64,000 nt of DNA. Source: AWTP1-13 sp963770295. GTDB lineage: Bacteria > Pseudomonadota > Alphaproteobacteria > Rhizobiales > Hyphomicrobiaceae. Made by a program: the position numbers and the translations under genes. The DNA is taken from NCBI GenBank assembly GCA_963770295.1, contig CAVYPA010000010.1, forward strand, positions 434,001-498,000, in the 5' to 3' direction. Positions 45,085 to 54,902 of the stretch are shown here, in pieces; position 1 is the stretch's first letter; every line of letters starts with the position of its first letter. Below the pieces are notes generated by a model. That model saw only the letters and a program-made list of their open reading frames with translations, was not told the DNA's origin and did not search any database.

Positions 45085-46512
45085 ATGCTCGATCTCATTC
45101 TACGTGGCGGCGACGTGGTGACGCCCGAGGGCGTTGTGCGCTGCGACGTGGCCATCAAGGGCGAGACCATCGCAGCGGTAACGTCGTGCGGCACACTGCC
45201 GGACAGCGACGGGGTCCGCGTCATCGAGGCGGCCGGCAAAATCCTGATGCCGGGGGGCATCGACCCGCATGTGCACATGCAGCATCCCTTTCTGGCACCG
45301 GATGGCACCATTCTCTACACGCGCGGCATTGATCAGGTCGGCAAGGCCGCGCTGTTCGGCGGCACCACCACGCTAATCGATTTCGCCTATGTGACCGGCG
45401 AGCGCAGCGTGCGGCGGTCGATCGAGGTTCGCGATGCGGATTTTGCCCCAAAGAGCTGCTGCGATTGGGCCTACCACATGATGCTGAGCACCGATCCGCC
45501 GCCGCCGCAGTTCGGCGAACTCGCTGAGGCGGTCGAGGCGGGCTATCCGACCATCAAGATCTTCACGACCAACATCTGGCCGCATCGCACTGGCCGCATG
45601 CTCGACTTCGGCGACATCTGGGAGGTGTTCAAGGTCGTGGCGAAGGCGGGTGGGCTAGGTGTCATCCATGCCGAGGACAACGACATTGTCATGCACATGT
45701 ATGCCAAGCTGATCGGCGAAGGCCGTGTTGGTTTCGAGCATATGGCAGAGGTGCACAATGCGCTCTCGGAGGATCTTAGCTTTCGCCGTATTTTGCGGCT
45801 TGCCGAAAGTGTGCCCGGAACCGCGCTCTACATGATGCATGTCTCGGCCGCTACCGGCGTGGCCGCAATCGGCGAAGCGCGTGCCAAGGGGTTGCCGATC
45901 TACGGCGAAAGCCTGCACCAGTACATGCTCCACACCGCCGAGGACTACAAACTTCCAAACGGCCAGATCTATCACACTTACCCGTCGCTGAAGTCGGAGG
46001 CTGATCGACGGGCACTATGGGACGGCACGCTGAGCGGTGGCATCAATTGCATTGCGACCGATGAACTATGCTGCAGTCTGCGCGAAAAGACCATGGGCAA
46101 ACGCATCGACGATACCACCGGCGGCAACTCGGGCGTCGAGCCGCGCCTGGCCGTGATGTATACGGAGATGGTGGAGCGGCGTGGCTATTCGTTGCGACGC
46201 TATGTCGACTTGGTCTCGACGAATGCCGCCAAGATCATGGGACTTTATCCGCGCAAGGGCGCCATTGCCGTCGGTAGCGACGCCGATATCACCATTCTCG
46301 ATCCCTTGCGGCGGGGCAAGGTGCGCAAAGAGGACCTGCACGAGACCGACTATACCCCCTGGGAAGGTCACGAAATATTTGCCTGGCCGGTGCTTACGAT
46401 CCTGCGCGGCAAGGTGGTGGTTGAGAACGGCCAATTCCACGCGCGCGAGGGTCAGGGCCGCTATCTCAAGCGCAAGATTGCCCCTGAAATCCTGCGCGGT
46501 CCATCGCTGTGA
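45085..46512 (+). CDS. hydA: Dihydropyrimidinase / D-hydantoinase
   Basis: A 475-residue cyclic amidohydrolase that opens dihydropyrimidine or hydantoin rings. The binuclear metal site is complete: His62 and His64 (GGIDPHVHMQHPF), probable carboxylated Lys158 (YPTIKIFTTN), His in GVIHAEDND, His in MMHVSAAT, and Asp in NCIATDELCCS. The start at ATG 45085 follows ggagg at about 9 bases. It overlaps the next gene by four bases (GTGA) and begins a three-gene operon that ends with a CobW GTPase. Confidence 0.92.
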   Translation: MLDLILRGGDVVTPEGVVRCDVAIKGETIAAVTSCGTLPDSDGVRVIEAAGKILMPGGIDPHVHMQHPFLAPDGTILYTRGIDQVGKAALFGGTTTLIDFAYVTGERSVRRSIEVRDADFAPKSCCDWAYHMMLSTDPPPPQFGELAEAVEAGYPTIKIFTTNIWPHRTGRMLDFGDIWEVFKVVAKAGGLGVIHAEDNDIVMHMYAKLIGEGRVGFEHMAEVHNALSEDLSFRRILRLAESVPGTALYMMHVSAATGVAAIGEARAKGLPIYGESLHQYMLHTAEDYKLPNGQIYHTYPSLKSEADRRALWDGTLSGGINCIATDELCCSLREKTMGKRIDDTTGGNSGVEPRLAVMYTEMVERRGYSLRRYVDLVSTNAAKIMGLYPRKGAIAVGSDADITILDPLRRGKVRKEDLHETDYTPWEGHEIFAWPVLTILRGKVVVENGQFHAREGQGRYLKRKIAPEILRGPSL

Positions 46513-46811
46513 GTACGGCCGTACCGGAGTACGTCGTGGCCCTGTTGCAGGAGAGCCTGCCGGCCTGGGGCCTGGGCGGTACCGTCTGCCGCAGCGCCGA
46601 TGGCGGCCTGGAGGTGCGCGCGGCAACGGCGCACCTTCACATCACCCGCGCCCCCGCCGGTCTGCCGTTTCGCTGGCTGGTTGGCCTCGGGGATCGCAAG
46701 CGCGCCGTCAGCGGTGTCCCGGGGTTGCTCAGGACCGTGCGCGCCAGCATCGATCCCAGCTATCGGCCGATCGCGGTGCGCATCGCGGCCCTACCGCCGC
46801 TGGTGCCATGA
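46509..46811 (+). CDS. Small hypothetical protein between hydantoinase and CobW
   Basis: A 100-residue protein starting at GTG in the GTGA overlap with hydA and stopping in the ATGA overlap with cobW, so it is coupled at both ends. The sequence includes VVALLQESLPAWGLGGTV, HITRAPAGLPFRWLVG and RKRAVSGVPGLLRTVRASID. I recognise no family. Position suggests a role in maturing or assisting the hydantoinase, but this is inference. Confidence 0.7.
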   Translation: MSTAVPEYVVALLQESLPAWGLGGTVCRSADGGLEVRAATAHLHITRAPAGLPFRWLVGLGDRKRAVSGVPGLLRTVRASIDPSYRPIAVRIAALPPLVP

Positions 46812-47845
46812 TACCCATCTGGGTGCTGACCGGATTTCTCGGCAGCGGCAAGACCACGCTGCTCGGCCGGCTGCTCAAGAGCCCCGACTTTTCCCGCACG
46901 GCGGTGATCATCAACGAGTTCGGCGAAATCGGGCTCGATCACGACCTCATCGAAACGAGTGACGAGAGCTTTGTCGCCCTGCAAACGGGCTGTCTGTGCT
47001 GCGCCGTGCGCGACGATCTGGTGCTCACGCTTGAGGACTTGTTGCGGCGGCGTGCGGCCGGGATGGCACCGCCGTTCGAACGCGTCGTCATCGAGACCAG
47101 CGGCCTTGCCGACCCGGCGCCAATTCTACATGCGCTGATGATGGGGCCAGCCTTTGCCGGACAACTCGTCGTCGCCGGCGTGGTTACGACCGTTGATGCA
47201 GTCAACGGCTGGCGCACGCTCGACCGCCACCAGGAGGCGATCAAGCAGGTCGCGATGGCGGACCGCTTGCTACTGACCAAGACCGATTTGCTTGAAATGC
47301 CAGCGACCGCGTTGACGGCGCGGCTGGCTGCCCTCAATCCGGCGGCTCAACTTCTGTCCGCAACCTTCGGCGAGGTTGAGGCCAATACGCCGTTCGACCT
47401 TGCCCGCGGCGTCGAGGCCCCGGCCGAGCTGGCGCGCTGGCTGGCGACCTCGGCACCCGGCGAGGCGCGGCAAACCGGGCACGTGCATGATGCCGAGATC
47501 GGCTGCATTGCCATCGTGCGCGAGACGCCGATGCGTGCCGTCGGCCTGACCTTGTTGCTCGAAGTCTTGGCCGAACACTGCGGCGGCGACCTGCTTCGCC
47601 TCAAGGGTCTCGTCCATATTGCCGAATGCCCGGAGCGCCCGGCGGTTATTCACGGGGTGCAACACGTGTTCCATCCGCCGGCCTGGCTCGCCCGCTGGCC
47701 TTCGCAAGATCGTCGCAGCCGCCTGGTCCTCATCGGTCGCAACTTGCGGCGGGCTTGGATCGAGGCGCTGCTGAGGGCGCTGGATATGGAAGTTGCCGAG
47801 ATGCACGGCGTGGCCGGTAAGCTTGCAGCAACAGGCGAGGAATGA
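46808..47845 (+). CDS. CobW/COG0523 family GTP-binding metallochaperone
   Basis: A 345-residue G3E GTPase. Walker A is TGFLGSGKTTLLGRL, the metal-binding CXCC is Cys62–Cys65 in QTGCLCCAVRDDL, Walker B lies in VVIETSGLADPAPIL, and TKTDL gives guanine specificity. The C-terminal CobW domain contains RLKGLVHIAECPERPAVI and GVQHVFHPPAW. COG0523 proteins deliver zinc or other metals. Coexpression with a metal-dependent hydantoinase suggests it loads that enzyme. Confidence 0.92.
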   Translation: MIPIWVLTGFLGSGKTTLLGRLLKSPDFSRTAVIINEFGEIGLDHDLIETSDESFVALQTGCLCCAVRDDLVLTLEDLLRRRAAGMAPPFERVVIETSGLADPAPILHALMMGPAFAGQLVVAGVVTTVDAVNGWRTLDRHQEAIKQVAMADRLLLTKTDLLEMPATALTARLAALNPAAQLLSATFGEVEANTPFDLARGVEAPAELARWLATSAPGEARQTGHVHDAEIGCIAIVRETPMRAVGLTLLLEVLAEHCGGDLLRLKGLVHIAECPERPAVIHGVQHVFHPPAWLARWPSQDRRSRLVLIGRNLRRAWIEALLRALDMEVAEMHGVAGKLAATGEE

Positions 47846-47854
47846 AAGGGTGGT

Positions 47855-49615
47855 TCAGGCGAGCGCCGCCACTGGATCGGGCTTCGACTCCGGCTCGATG
47901 AAGCCTCCCTCCGCCACCAGTCGCGCAAAGAGGCCGTTGGCCGCCACTAGCTGCCTGAAGTTGCCCCGTTCGATGATGCGGCCGCCGTCAAGCACCAGGA
48001 TCAAGTCGGCATCGGCAACCGTCGACAGTCGGTGCGCGATAATGAAGGTTGTGCGACCCTCGCGCACGCGGTCCATCGCGCGTTTGATTCTCGCCTCGGT
48101 CTCCACGTCGAGCGCGCTGGTGGCTTCATCGAGGATGAGAATTGGCGCGTTCTTGAGGATCGCCCGGGCAATGGCGATGCGCTGGCGCTCGCCCCCGGAA
48201 AGGGAAGCGCCGCGCTCGCCGATCACGAAGCCATAACCGCCGGGCTTTCTGGCGATGAAATCGTGGGCCTCGGCCAGCCTGGCGGCCTGCTCGACCTCCG
48301 CATCGGTCGCCTCGGGGCGTCCAATGCGGATGTTTTCGCCAATTGAACGGTTGAACAGTCCGGCATCCTGGAACACCACGGCGATGCTGTGTCGCAGCGA
48401 GTTCAAGGTGACGGCATCGATGTCCTGACCGTCGATCAGGATGCGGCCCTGATCGGGGCTGCGGAGGCGCTGCAGCAATGCCAGCGTCGTGGTTTTACCG
48501 GCGCCGGTCGGCCCGACCAACGCCACCGTTTGGCCGGCCGGGGCCACGAAGGAGACGTCGAAAACGCCCTGGTCGCTGTTGCGGAAACGGAATGTCACAC
48601 GCTCGTAGGCGACCTCACCGGCGGCGATCTTGAGGGGCTTGGCCTGCGGATGCTCAACCACGCCCTCGGTGGCATCAATGAGTTCGAAGAAGCTGCGCAG
48701 CGTCGGTGCGTACTGAAAAATACGCACCGCAAAGCCAGACAGCAAGTCGAGCTTGGTGATGAGCAGATTGGCAAACGCCACGAACGCCACGATCTCGCCA
48801 ACGGTGATTTCGCCGCGCTGCACGAGCAGGGCACCCACCGCGAAGATGGCAACCATCGTGATGGTTGCCGCCGCCCGGGTGAGCACGGTCAATAGCCCCC
48901 ACCAGGTAAGGACCGGGTACTGGGCGGCGAGCAGCTCGCTCATGACGGTGCGCATGGCTTGCATCTCGGCGGCGAGCCGTGCGTAACTCTGCACCACGGT
49001 AACATTGCCGAGCACGTCGCCGACGCGGCCGTATACGTTGTTATGGTACTGCTCGACCGTCGCCTGCCCGTTGCTGGTGCGGCGCACCACGATGAGATTG
49101 AAAATGAGATATAGGACCGCCAGCAGCATCAAGATCATCGCCATGCTCTTGTTCATGGTGATTGCCGTCGGCACGAGCACGGCGATCCCCACCACGGCCG
49201 TTAATTGCTCACGCAAAAACGACAGCCAGTTCCAAAACAGGGCATCGGTGCCGGCTAGAATGGTACGCACGACCGTGCCGGAACCTTTTTCTGCATGATA
49301 GCTAATAGGAAGAATGATGGCCCGCTCGAAGGCCAGACCAAGGGCGCTAAGGCGTTGGCGATGCGCCAATCGATCGGCCACGACCGCCACCACCACGCTG
49401 GCGACGATGCCGAACAATCCGAGAGCGGCCCACAGCCCGATGGTCGGGAAGGCCTCCTGTCCGCGGGACAGGGCGTCGACCACGCGGCCGAACAGCACCG
49501 GCTCGGCCAATTGCACCGCGGCAACGGCAATGCCGGAGAGCGCCACCCAGATGGTAAGGCCACGTTCCACTGCCAGCAGTGAAAGCGCGCGACGATAGAC
49601 TTGCAGGATCGTCAT
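47855..49615 (-). CDS. ndvA: NdvA/ChvA-type glucan ABC exporter (fused permease and ATPase)
   Basis: A 586-residue half-transporter. Six membrane helices lie in residues 1–310, then the ATPase: Walker A LVGPTGAGKTTTL, Q-loop FQDAGLFNRSIGENIRIGRP, signature SLSGGERQRIAIARAILKN, Walker B ILILDEATSALD and H-loop IIAHRLSTV. The permease resembles cyclic beta-1,2-glucan exporter NdvA closely (for example AEPVLFGRVVDALS and AQYPVLTWWG). The cognate glucan synthase NdvB is not here, so another polysaccharide substrate is possible. The ATG overlaps the preceding stop by one base (TGATG). Confidence 0.85.
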   Translation of the reverse strand: MTILQVYRRALSLLAVERGLTIWVALSGIAVAAVQLAEPVLFGRVVDALSRGQEAFPTIGLWAALGLFGIVASVVVAVVADRLAHRQRLSALGLAFERAIILPISYHAEKGSGTVVRTILAGTDALFWNWLSFLREQLTAVVGIAVLVPTAITMNKSMAMILMLLAVLYLIFNLIVVRRTSNGQATVEQYHNNVYGRVGDVLGNVTVVQSYARLAAEMQAMRTVMSELLAAQYPVLTWWGLLTVLTRAAATITMVAIFAVGALLVQRGEITVGEIVAFVAFANLLITKLDLLSGFAVRIFQYAPTLRSFFELIDATEGVVEHPQAKPLKIAAGEVAYERVTFRFRNSDQGVFDVSFVAPAGQTVALVGPTGAGKTTTLALLQRLRSPDQGRILIDGQDIDAVTLNSLRHSIAVVFQDAGLFNRSIGENIRIGRPEATDAEVEQAARLAEAHDFIARKPGGYGFVIGERGASLSGGERQRIAIARAILKNAPILILDEATSALDVETEARIKRAMDRVREGRTTFIIAHRLSTVADADLILVLDGGRIIERGNFRQLVAANGLFARLVAEGGFIEPESKPDPVAALA

Positions 49616-50187
49616 CACGGGGCCGCGTGCTTGCTGATGATCCGGAGGCTCTTGAAGCTGCCTGCCGCCTGGAACGAGCGCTCGCTCAGCTCGTTGGCAA
49701 CCTGCTCGGCTTTGTCGTAGGCGAAGGAGCCGGTGTAGAACAAAATCTCGCCTCCCACTTTGACCTTATCGGCAAGGACTAGGGCCATCCCAAGATCGGT
49801 GAGCGCACCGTAAGCGTCGTTCTCGGTGGTGCGGTACTCGCCAAGGTGAAATAGACTGACATAGTCGAATTCAGGAAGTAGGCGCCCGTCGAGCTGGTAA
49901 ATATCGCCGAAGTAGGCCTTGTAGCTGTGCCCTAGGCGCGGGTTCTTGATCAAAAGCTCGATGTAGGCCTGATACTCATGAGGCGAAGCCGTGATGCCGA
50001 GCACGGCATTGTCGGACCCGTTCTGTGCCGTCCTCAACCCGACAATGTGATGGTTGCCGGTACCGAAATGAAAGATCGAGGCGCCTTTGGCGCCCTTCGC
50101 ATCCAGGTAATCGAGGAAGTGCAGATCGCACGGGCACTGCGCCTCATCGAGACTCCAGGTCGTATTCCAAAAGTTCAAGGTGCTCAT
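49615..50187 (-). CDS. Hypothetical protein, possible SAM-methyltransferase-like
   Basis: A 190-residue protein starting MSTLNFWNTTWSLDEAQCPC. The central part, ASIFHFGTGNHHIVGLRTAQ and NAVLGITASPHEYQAYIELL, has the shape of a Rossmann methyltransferase with a degraded glycine motif. LLPEFDYVSLFHLGEYRT and KVGGEILFYTGSFAYDKAEQ match the later strands. It lies between two ABC exporter genes on the same strand and touches both neighbours closely. Function unknown. Confidence 0.6.
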   Translation of the reverse strand: MSTLNFWNTTWSLDEAQCPCDLHFLDYLDAKGAKGASIFHFGTGNHHIVGLRTAQNGSDNAVLGITASPHEYQAYIELLIKNPRLGHSYKAYFGDIYQLDGRLLPEFDYVSLFHLGEYRTTENDAYGALTDLGMALVLADKVKVGGEILFYTGSFAYDKAEQVANELSERSFQAAGSFKSLRIISKHAAP

Positions 50188-50218
50188 CGTTCGCCGCCTC
50201 GCGCGCTGCTGCAATTGT

Positions 50219-52001
50219 CTATCGTGCGACCGCCATGCTCGGCGTTCCCGTGGGGCGCAGAATCGACTTGTCCCCGTTCCGTTCCAGGCAGAGCTGGCGA
50301 TCGTGCAGCGCCGGTGACGCGGGGCGCTGCGCCAGACTGACGATGATTGCGTCGGGCAGCTCCGCCCGCAAGTGCGCAAACAGCGTGGCTTGTGTGCCCT
50401 CGTCGAGCGCGGAGAGGGCATCATCCAAAATAACGGCTTTGGGGCGATGAATGGAAAGTCGCGCGATCCCGAGGCGCTGGCGTTCGCCATTGGAAAGCAC
50501 CTGGTCCCAGCGCGCCACCTCGTCGAGCCGCACCACCAGGGTGCCGAGGCCCACCTTCTCCAGGGCGGCGGCGAGCCTGTCGTCGCTGACCTCAAGCGCG
50601 GGGTCGGGATAGAGCAGGACTCCCCTGAGGGAGCCCAACGGCAGATAGGTCTTTTGCGGTGCGATCATGATATCGCCGCGCTCGGGCATGCTGACGGCAC
50701 CGCTGGCAGGTGGCCACAGCCCGGCCAACACGCGCACTAGGGTCGACTTGCCGGTGCTCGAACTCGCCATAAATGTGCACCGCTTCTCCGCGCGCTGCAG
50801 CAAAGCCGGTGCCGGACAGCAGCGGTCGATCGCGACCGTCGGCGATTTCGAAGTCTGTGATGCGAATGGCGGGACCGTGCGCTGGCGACACTGCCGCCGC
50901 AGCCTCCGCGTCTCTCGCCGCACAGGCATCGACGATATCCATGACGCGTCGAGCCGAGGCGTACCACTCAGCCACCCGATTGTAGTTGTCGACCACCCAG
51001 GAAATGGCGATTTGCACCTCGACGAAAGCCGCCGCCAGCTGCGTCACCTGCCCGAGCGTTAACTCCCCGGCCAAATACTTGGGCGCCAGGAACAACAGCG
51101 GCACGATGGGCTTCATCGGCCCGCAGGCGTTGGTGATCCAGGTGAGATGGCCGTGCTGCCACACGATCGCCAGCCAGCGTGCCACTACGGTGTCGTAGAA
51201 GCGGCCGAGGATCGCCTGCTCGTAGCGACCACCATTCATCAGGGCGACGCTCTCGGCATTGTCGCGAATGCGCATCATGGCGAAACGGAAGTAACCCTCC
51301 GCTTCGTTCTTACGGCCAACGTAGCCGACCAGCGGCGCGCCGACCCACAGCATCAGGCCCGAGGCCAGTGTGCCGTAGGCGACTGCGACCCAAACCATGT
51401 AGGCGGGTATCGTGAGTGTGCCCCAGGAGCCCAGAGTAACGACGATGGCGCCACCCACGCTCCAAAGAATGCTTATGAACGCTGTGGCGCCGGCGATGGC
51501 AAGCAAGAGCCCAATGCCAAGGTCGACGAGCGGTTCGGTGGCCCAGCGCGTGTCGTCCGAGATGCGGTATTCGGGATTTGGGGGCTCCTTGCCGCTGACG
51601 TTGAGATGGTAGAAGCGGCGCAAGCCGAGCCAACGATCGACGAGGTGTTCAACGATCCAGGCGCGCCAGCGCACTTGCAGGGTTTCGCGCGCCAGCACGA
51701 TCAACACGCCTATGGCGGCCATGGCCACGATGATGAGAGCGAACACGAAGGCAGCCTGCGTCACGCTTTCGACATCCCGCCGCTCGAGGGCATCGAAGAA
51801 CCAACGGTTCCACTGGTTGAGCGCGACCGTGGCAGCCGTCGACAGCAGGAGCGCGACGGCAAGACCGATGGTCAGGGTCCAAGCTCGGATCGCATTTTCG
51901 CCGCGCCAGTAGCCGCCGGCAAAGCGCGCGAACGCCCCGATCACACGAGGGTCGAGCCGGAAGCCCGGGGCATCAGGCGCTTGAAAGTGAGCTGCGGTCA
52001 T
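50219..52001 (-). CDS. ABC exporter of the SbmA/YddA type (permease–ATPase), one frameshift
   Basis: A fused exporter of about 593 residues. The permease part has the SbmA_BacA/YddA features WNRWFFDALERRDVESVTQA, YRISDDTRWATEPLVDLGIG and RRVMDIVDAC. The frame breaks inside Walker A: deleting one of the A pair at 50761–50762 restores AVHIYGESSTGKSTLVRVLA. The ATPase then reads IMIAPQKTYLPLGSLRGVLL, SNGERQRLGIARLSIHRPKA and VILDDALSALDEGTQ. A shift in the nucleotide-binding loop would kill the protein, so either the consensus is wrong or the gene is dead. Relatives carry peptides, vitamins or fatty acyl compounds. Confidence 0.8.
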
Positions 52002-52184
52002 TGAGGGTCACACGCGTCATAGAGTTGGCGGGGCGCACACAAAACCATGCCGCCACCGCTCGCCGGATCTCACGGCAAGTCTGAAGGCGGCATGAACGAA
52101 CCAACATGGCATGCTTAGAGCAGGATCGCTTCACAGGGTATCTCCTTGGCGCGATAGTGCGATGGGGACGCTCGGCAGCGGGCC

Positions 52185-54557
52185 TTATCTTCGATTTTGC
52201 AGCAGCGACGCCAGCTTTTGCCGCAACTCCGCCCAGCCTCCCTGCAGGGGACGAAAGGTGAATCGGACCTCGTGGTGGCCCGCTGGCACGGCGACCGCGC
52301 GGAAGAGCACATTGGCGCGCAAGAGTTCCGCCGGCTTTCCGTCCAAATCCACATACCACCAAGGCTGCCAGACATCGTTGAGCACCGCCCAGCCGCCGTC
52401 TGGGCTATCCACCTCCAAGATCACTTTGGTGTTCTGATAGGAGACAATGCTGACCTGGCCGCGACGACGTGGGCTTTGCTGGGTCGGGGCACGCTCGAGC
52501 AGGACCGTGGCGGACAGGTCAACCGCCGGCCATTGGCCGTCACGCAGCATTTGCGCGAAATCGGCAGAGCGCGCCTGCGTGGCGAAGCGGACGCGGTCCA
52601 CGGCGCTCGGATTCTCATAGATATAGCCGTCACTCGTGCGCGCTAATAGGGCGAGGTCCCCGGGTCTCAAAGTCTGATCGATCTGTTCGATTGGCACCGG
52701 GCTGGCGATAAAGCGCAAGCCCAACAGATTAGCCAGGGTGGAGCGATAGGAAGCAAATAGGGGCGAGAATTTGCGCTGCTCGGGCAGCCCTACATGATCT
52801 TCGGCACCGACCGCCTTGCTGTAGAGCGCGAGGCGAAGGGGATTGTAACCAAGCGTGTTCTCAAGATTGTGGGTTAGGCTCGCATTTGGCCAATGGAAGC
52901 CGAGGCCGACAAGCTCAACCCGGTCGCGCCGGCGGTCGTTCTCAACGACGCTGCCCTTGAGAATACCGATGGTGGCGTTGCTCGTGCGCGGCTCAAGCAC
53001 GTCATAGGTCGTGGGCGGTAGGGCGGACGAGCTGCTTGGTCCATTGTTGTAGGCAAGGTCGAGGGTCGTCACCGCGGCCAGGAGCGCGGCCGCAACAGCG
53101 GACTTGGAGGCGAGCAGCGGCTTCGCCAGCCGTAGGGCAAGGCCGGCGGCAGCGAAGGCCGCGACGGCCAGAGCCAGCGGCAGCAACACTCGCGGTGCGC
53201 GGTCGAGCCAAGTCGCCAGCGTGATCGCCGCCGCGCACGCCGCCGCCAGCAGGCCAGCCATAATCCGGATCACTCGTGGATCAAAGCCGAGGTCGGGCGC
53301 CGAAAACAGCCGATGTGCGCCATAACCAGCAAGGATCGCGCCGAGCCCGCCAATGAGGAAGGCCGCATCGGCGGGGCGACGATACAGCTGAATGCCGGGA
53401 ACGAGTTCGTAGATGATCTTGAACACCGGAGTGTACCAGCCCAAGGCGTAGAGCAGAGCCAGGCCGGCCGCACAGGTGAAGAAGCGAATCTCGCGCCGCC
53501 AAAGGTCGCCGCGCAGCGCCGTCCATGCAAGCAGCAGCAGCGGCAACGCCCCGATGTACAGCACACCCATGTTCTGGGCAACGAAGAGGCCGGTACCTTG
53601 CCAGGCGAAGCTCGGCGGACCCCAATAGTCCTCCATGCGCCCCGCCGCGCCGAACACATCCGGTGCCACCAAAGTGAGCAGCAGCGCCGGGTGTAGGGAG
53701 CCGCGCCCGGCGCCGACGTAGTCGATGGCCGGGCGGTTCGAATCGCCGGCGAACAGCGCGGTCAACAGGATGGGGATGGCGGCGAGCGCCAGCGCAGCGA
53801 TGGCGGCTCCGCTCAGTGGCAGCAAGGCGGCACGCATGGCAGCGCGTGGCTGTGGTGCGGCCACAATGCGCCAGAGGACAAAGGCACCCAGCAAATAAAT
53901 GGCGAGCAAGGCCACTTGATCGCGGCCGAGCACGATGGCGCCCGTCACGATGCCGGCGGCAATGCCCCACAGCAGCGAGCAGCGCGCCAGTGCTCGATCG
54001 TAGGTCAGCAGGGCCAGTGGCAGGTAGGCGAGGCTCAGCACCTGACCAGTGTGCTGAATGCGCCAGGCCATCGAGGCGCCATAGCAAAAGGCCAGGGCGG
54101 CGAGCAGCCCTCCGGCCCAATGCCAATGCTGATCGCGGAACCATAAAATCAGTGCGGCGCCACTGAGAAAGAGCATGGCCAATAGGGTGGTATCGACGGC
54201 CCGGAGGCTCGGCGCACCGTTGACGAGCGCAAGGGCAAGAAACGGCGGGGCAAAGATCATCGACTGAGGATCGGCGATTTGCGGATGGCCGCTGAACACG
54301 TAGGGTGCCCAAAACGGAGACTGGCCTTCGGCAAGGCTTTGCGCCAGGAACTGAATCTGCGGTTGGAAATGCGCCTTGGCATCCCAGGGAATCGTGACGC
54401 GACCGGACAGCCACGGCCAGCCGATCACGAGGGCGGCGAGCAGCAGGAGCGCCAGCGCCAGGCGCGTCTCCTCCTTGCGGTTGGGCCCGCGATCGCGAGG
54501 TTCCCGTTGCCGTCGAGGTGACGGAGGCGTCCTCAACTCGGTTTTTCCTGAATGCAT
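52185..54557 (-). CDS. YfhO-like multi-span membrane protein
   Basis: A 790-residue protein with 12 or more hydrophobic spans and a soluble C-terminal domain. The N-terminus is basic (PSPRRQREPRDRGPNRKEE), followed by LALALLLLAALVIGWPWLSG. The first loop has WDAKAHFQPQIQFLAQSLAE and PFWAPYVFSGHPQIADPQSM, the segment typical of the YfhO/GT-C-like family. The C-terminal domain ends GHHEVRFTFRPLQGGWAELR, a 'bacterial membrane protein YfhO' hallmark. YfhO proteins help attach sugars to lipid-linked polymers in Firmicutes; the function in this organism is unknown. Confidence 0.8.
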   Translation of the reverse strand: MHSGKTELRTPPSPRRQREPRDRGPNRKEETRLALALLLLAALVIGWPWLSGRVTIPWDAKAHFQPQIQFLAQSLAEGQSPFWAPYVFSGHPQIADPQSMIFAPPFLALALVNGAPSLRAVDTTLLAMLFLSGAALILWFRDQHWHWAGGLLAALAFCYGASMAWRIQHTGQVLSLAYLPLALLTYDRALARCSLLWGIAAGIVTGAIVLGRDQVALLAIYLLGAFVLWRIVAAPQPRAAMRAALLPLSGAAIAALALAAIPILLTALFAGDSNRPAIDYVGAGRGSLHPALLLTLVAPDVFGAAGRMEDYWGPPSFAWQGTGLFVAQNMGVLYIGALPLLLLAWTALRGDLWRREIRFFTCAAGLALLYALGWYTPVFKIIYELVPGIQLYRRPADAAFLIGGLGAILAGYGAHRLFSAPDLGFDPRVIRIMAGLLAAACAAAITLATWLDRAPRVLLPLALAVAAFAAAGLALRLAKPLLASKSAVAAALLAAVTTLDLAYNNGPSSSSALPPTTYDVLEPRTSNATIGILKGSVVENDRRRDRVELVGLGFHWPNASLTHNLENTLGYNPLRLALYSKAVGAEDHVGLPEQRKFSPLFASYRSTLANLLGLRFIASPVPIEQIDQTLRPGDLALLARTSDGYIYENPSAVDRVRFATQARSADFAQMLRDGQWPAVDLSATVLLERAPTQQSPRRRGQVSIVSYQNTKVILEVDSPDGGWAVLNDVWQPWWYVDLDGKPAELLRANVLFRAVAVPAGHHEVRFTFRPLQGGWAELRQKLASLLQNRR

Positions 54558-54902
54558 GCTCTCGTTGCACCATCACAGGGAGCGACGCGGGGTCGTCTCT
54601 CTGCTCCACCCGGGGTGGGGTATAGCGCCCGAGTTGGGCAAAGAGAGGCCCTTGCGGGGCGCCGGCATGGCTGGCCTCCCGTGCCCCTTTTTCGTAGCCC
54701 ATGGCTGCGCATTGCTCCACCGGGCGGCGGGCCCGTTCGCGAGGGAGGCGCTGTTTCTTTTGTATTTTTCCGCCTCGGATGCTCGGTCCCGGGCGCCGAG
54801 GGGCGGTCGCCCGAGCCGGCGCAGGAGGCCGGCTCTCTGCCCCCGTCAGGGCGGATGTGGTATGCGACGGCACTTGCTGCTCTGGGAAAAGCGAGGCCAG
54901 GA
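54558..54902. promoter_or_regulatory. Divergent intergenic region before the cytochrome b561 gene
   Basis: About 345 bases between the YfhO-like gene and the cytochrome gene. Open frames running through it look non-coding. No promoter pair or repeat stood out. Confidence 0.35.

Noticed and set aside
53725..53750. ggcggttcgaatcgcc as a possible tRNA T-arm
   Set aside because: It lies inside the YfhO-like coding sequence and no cloverleaf could be built around it.
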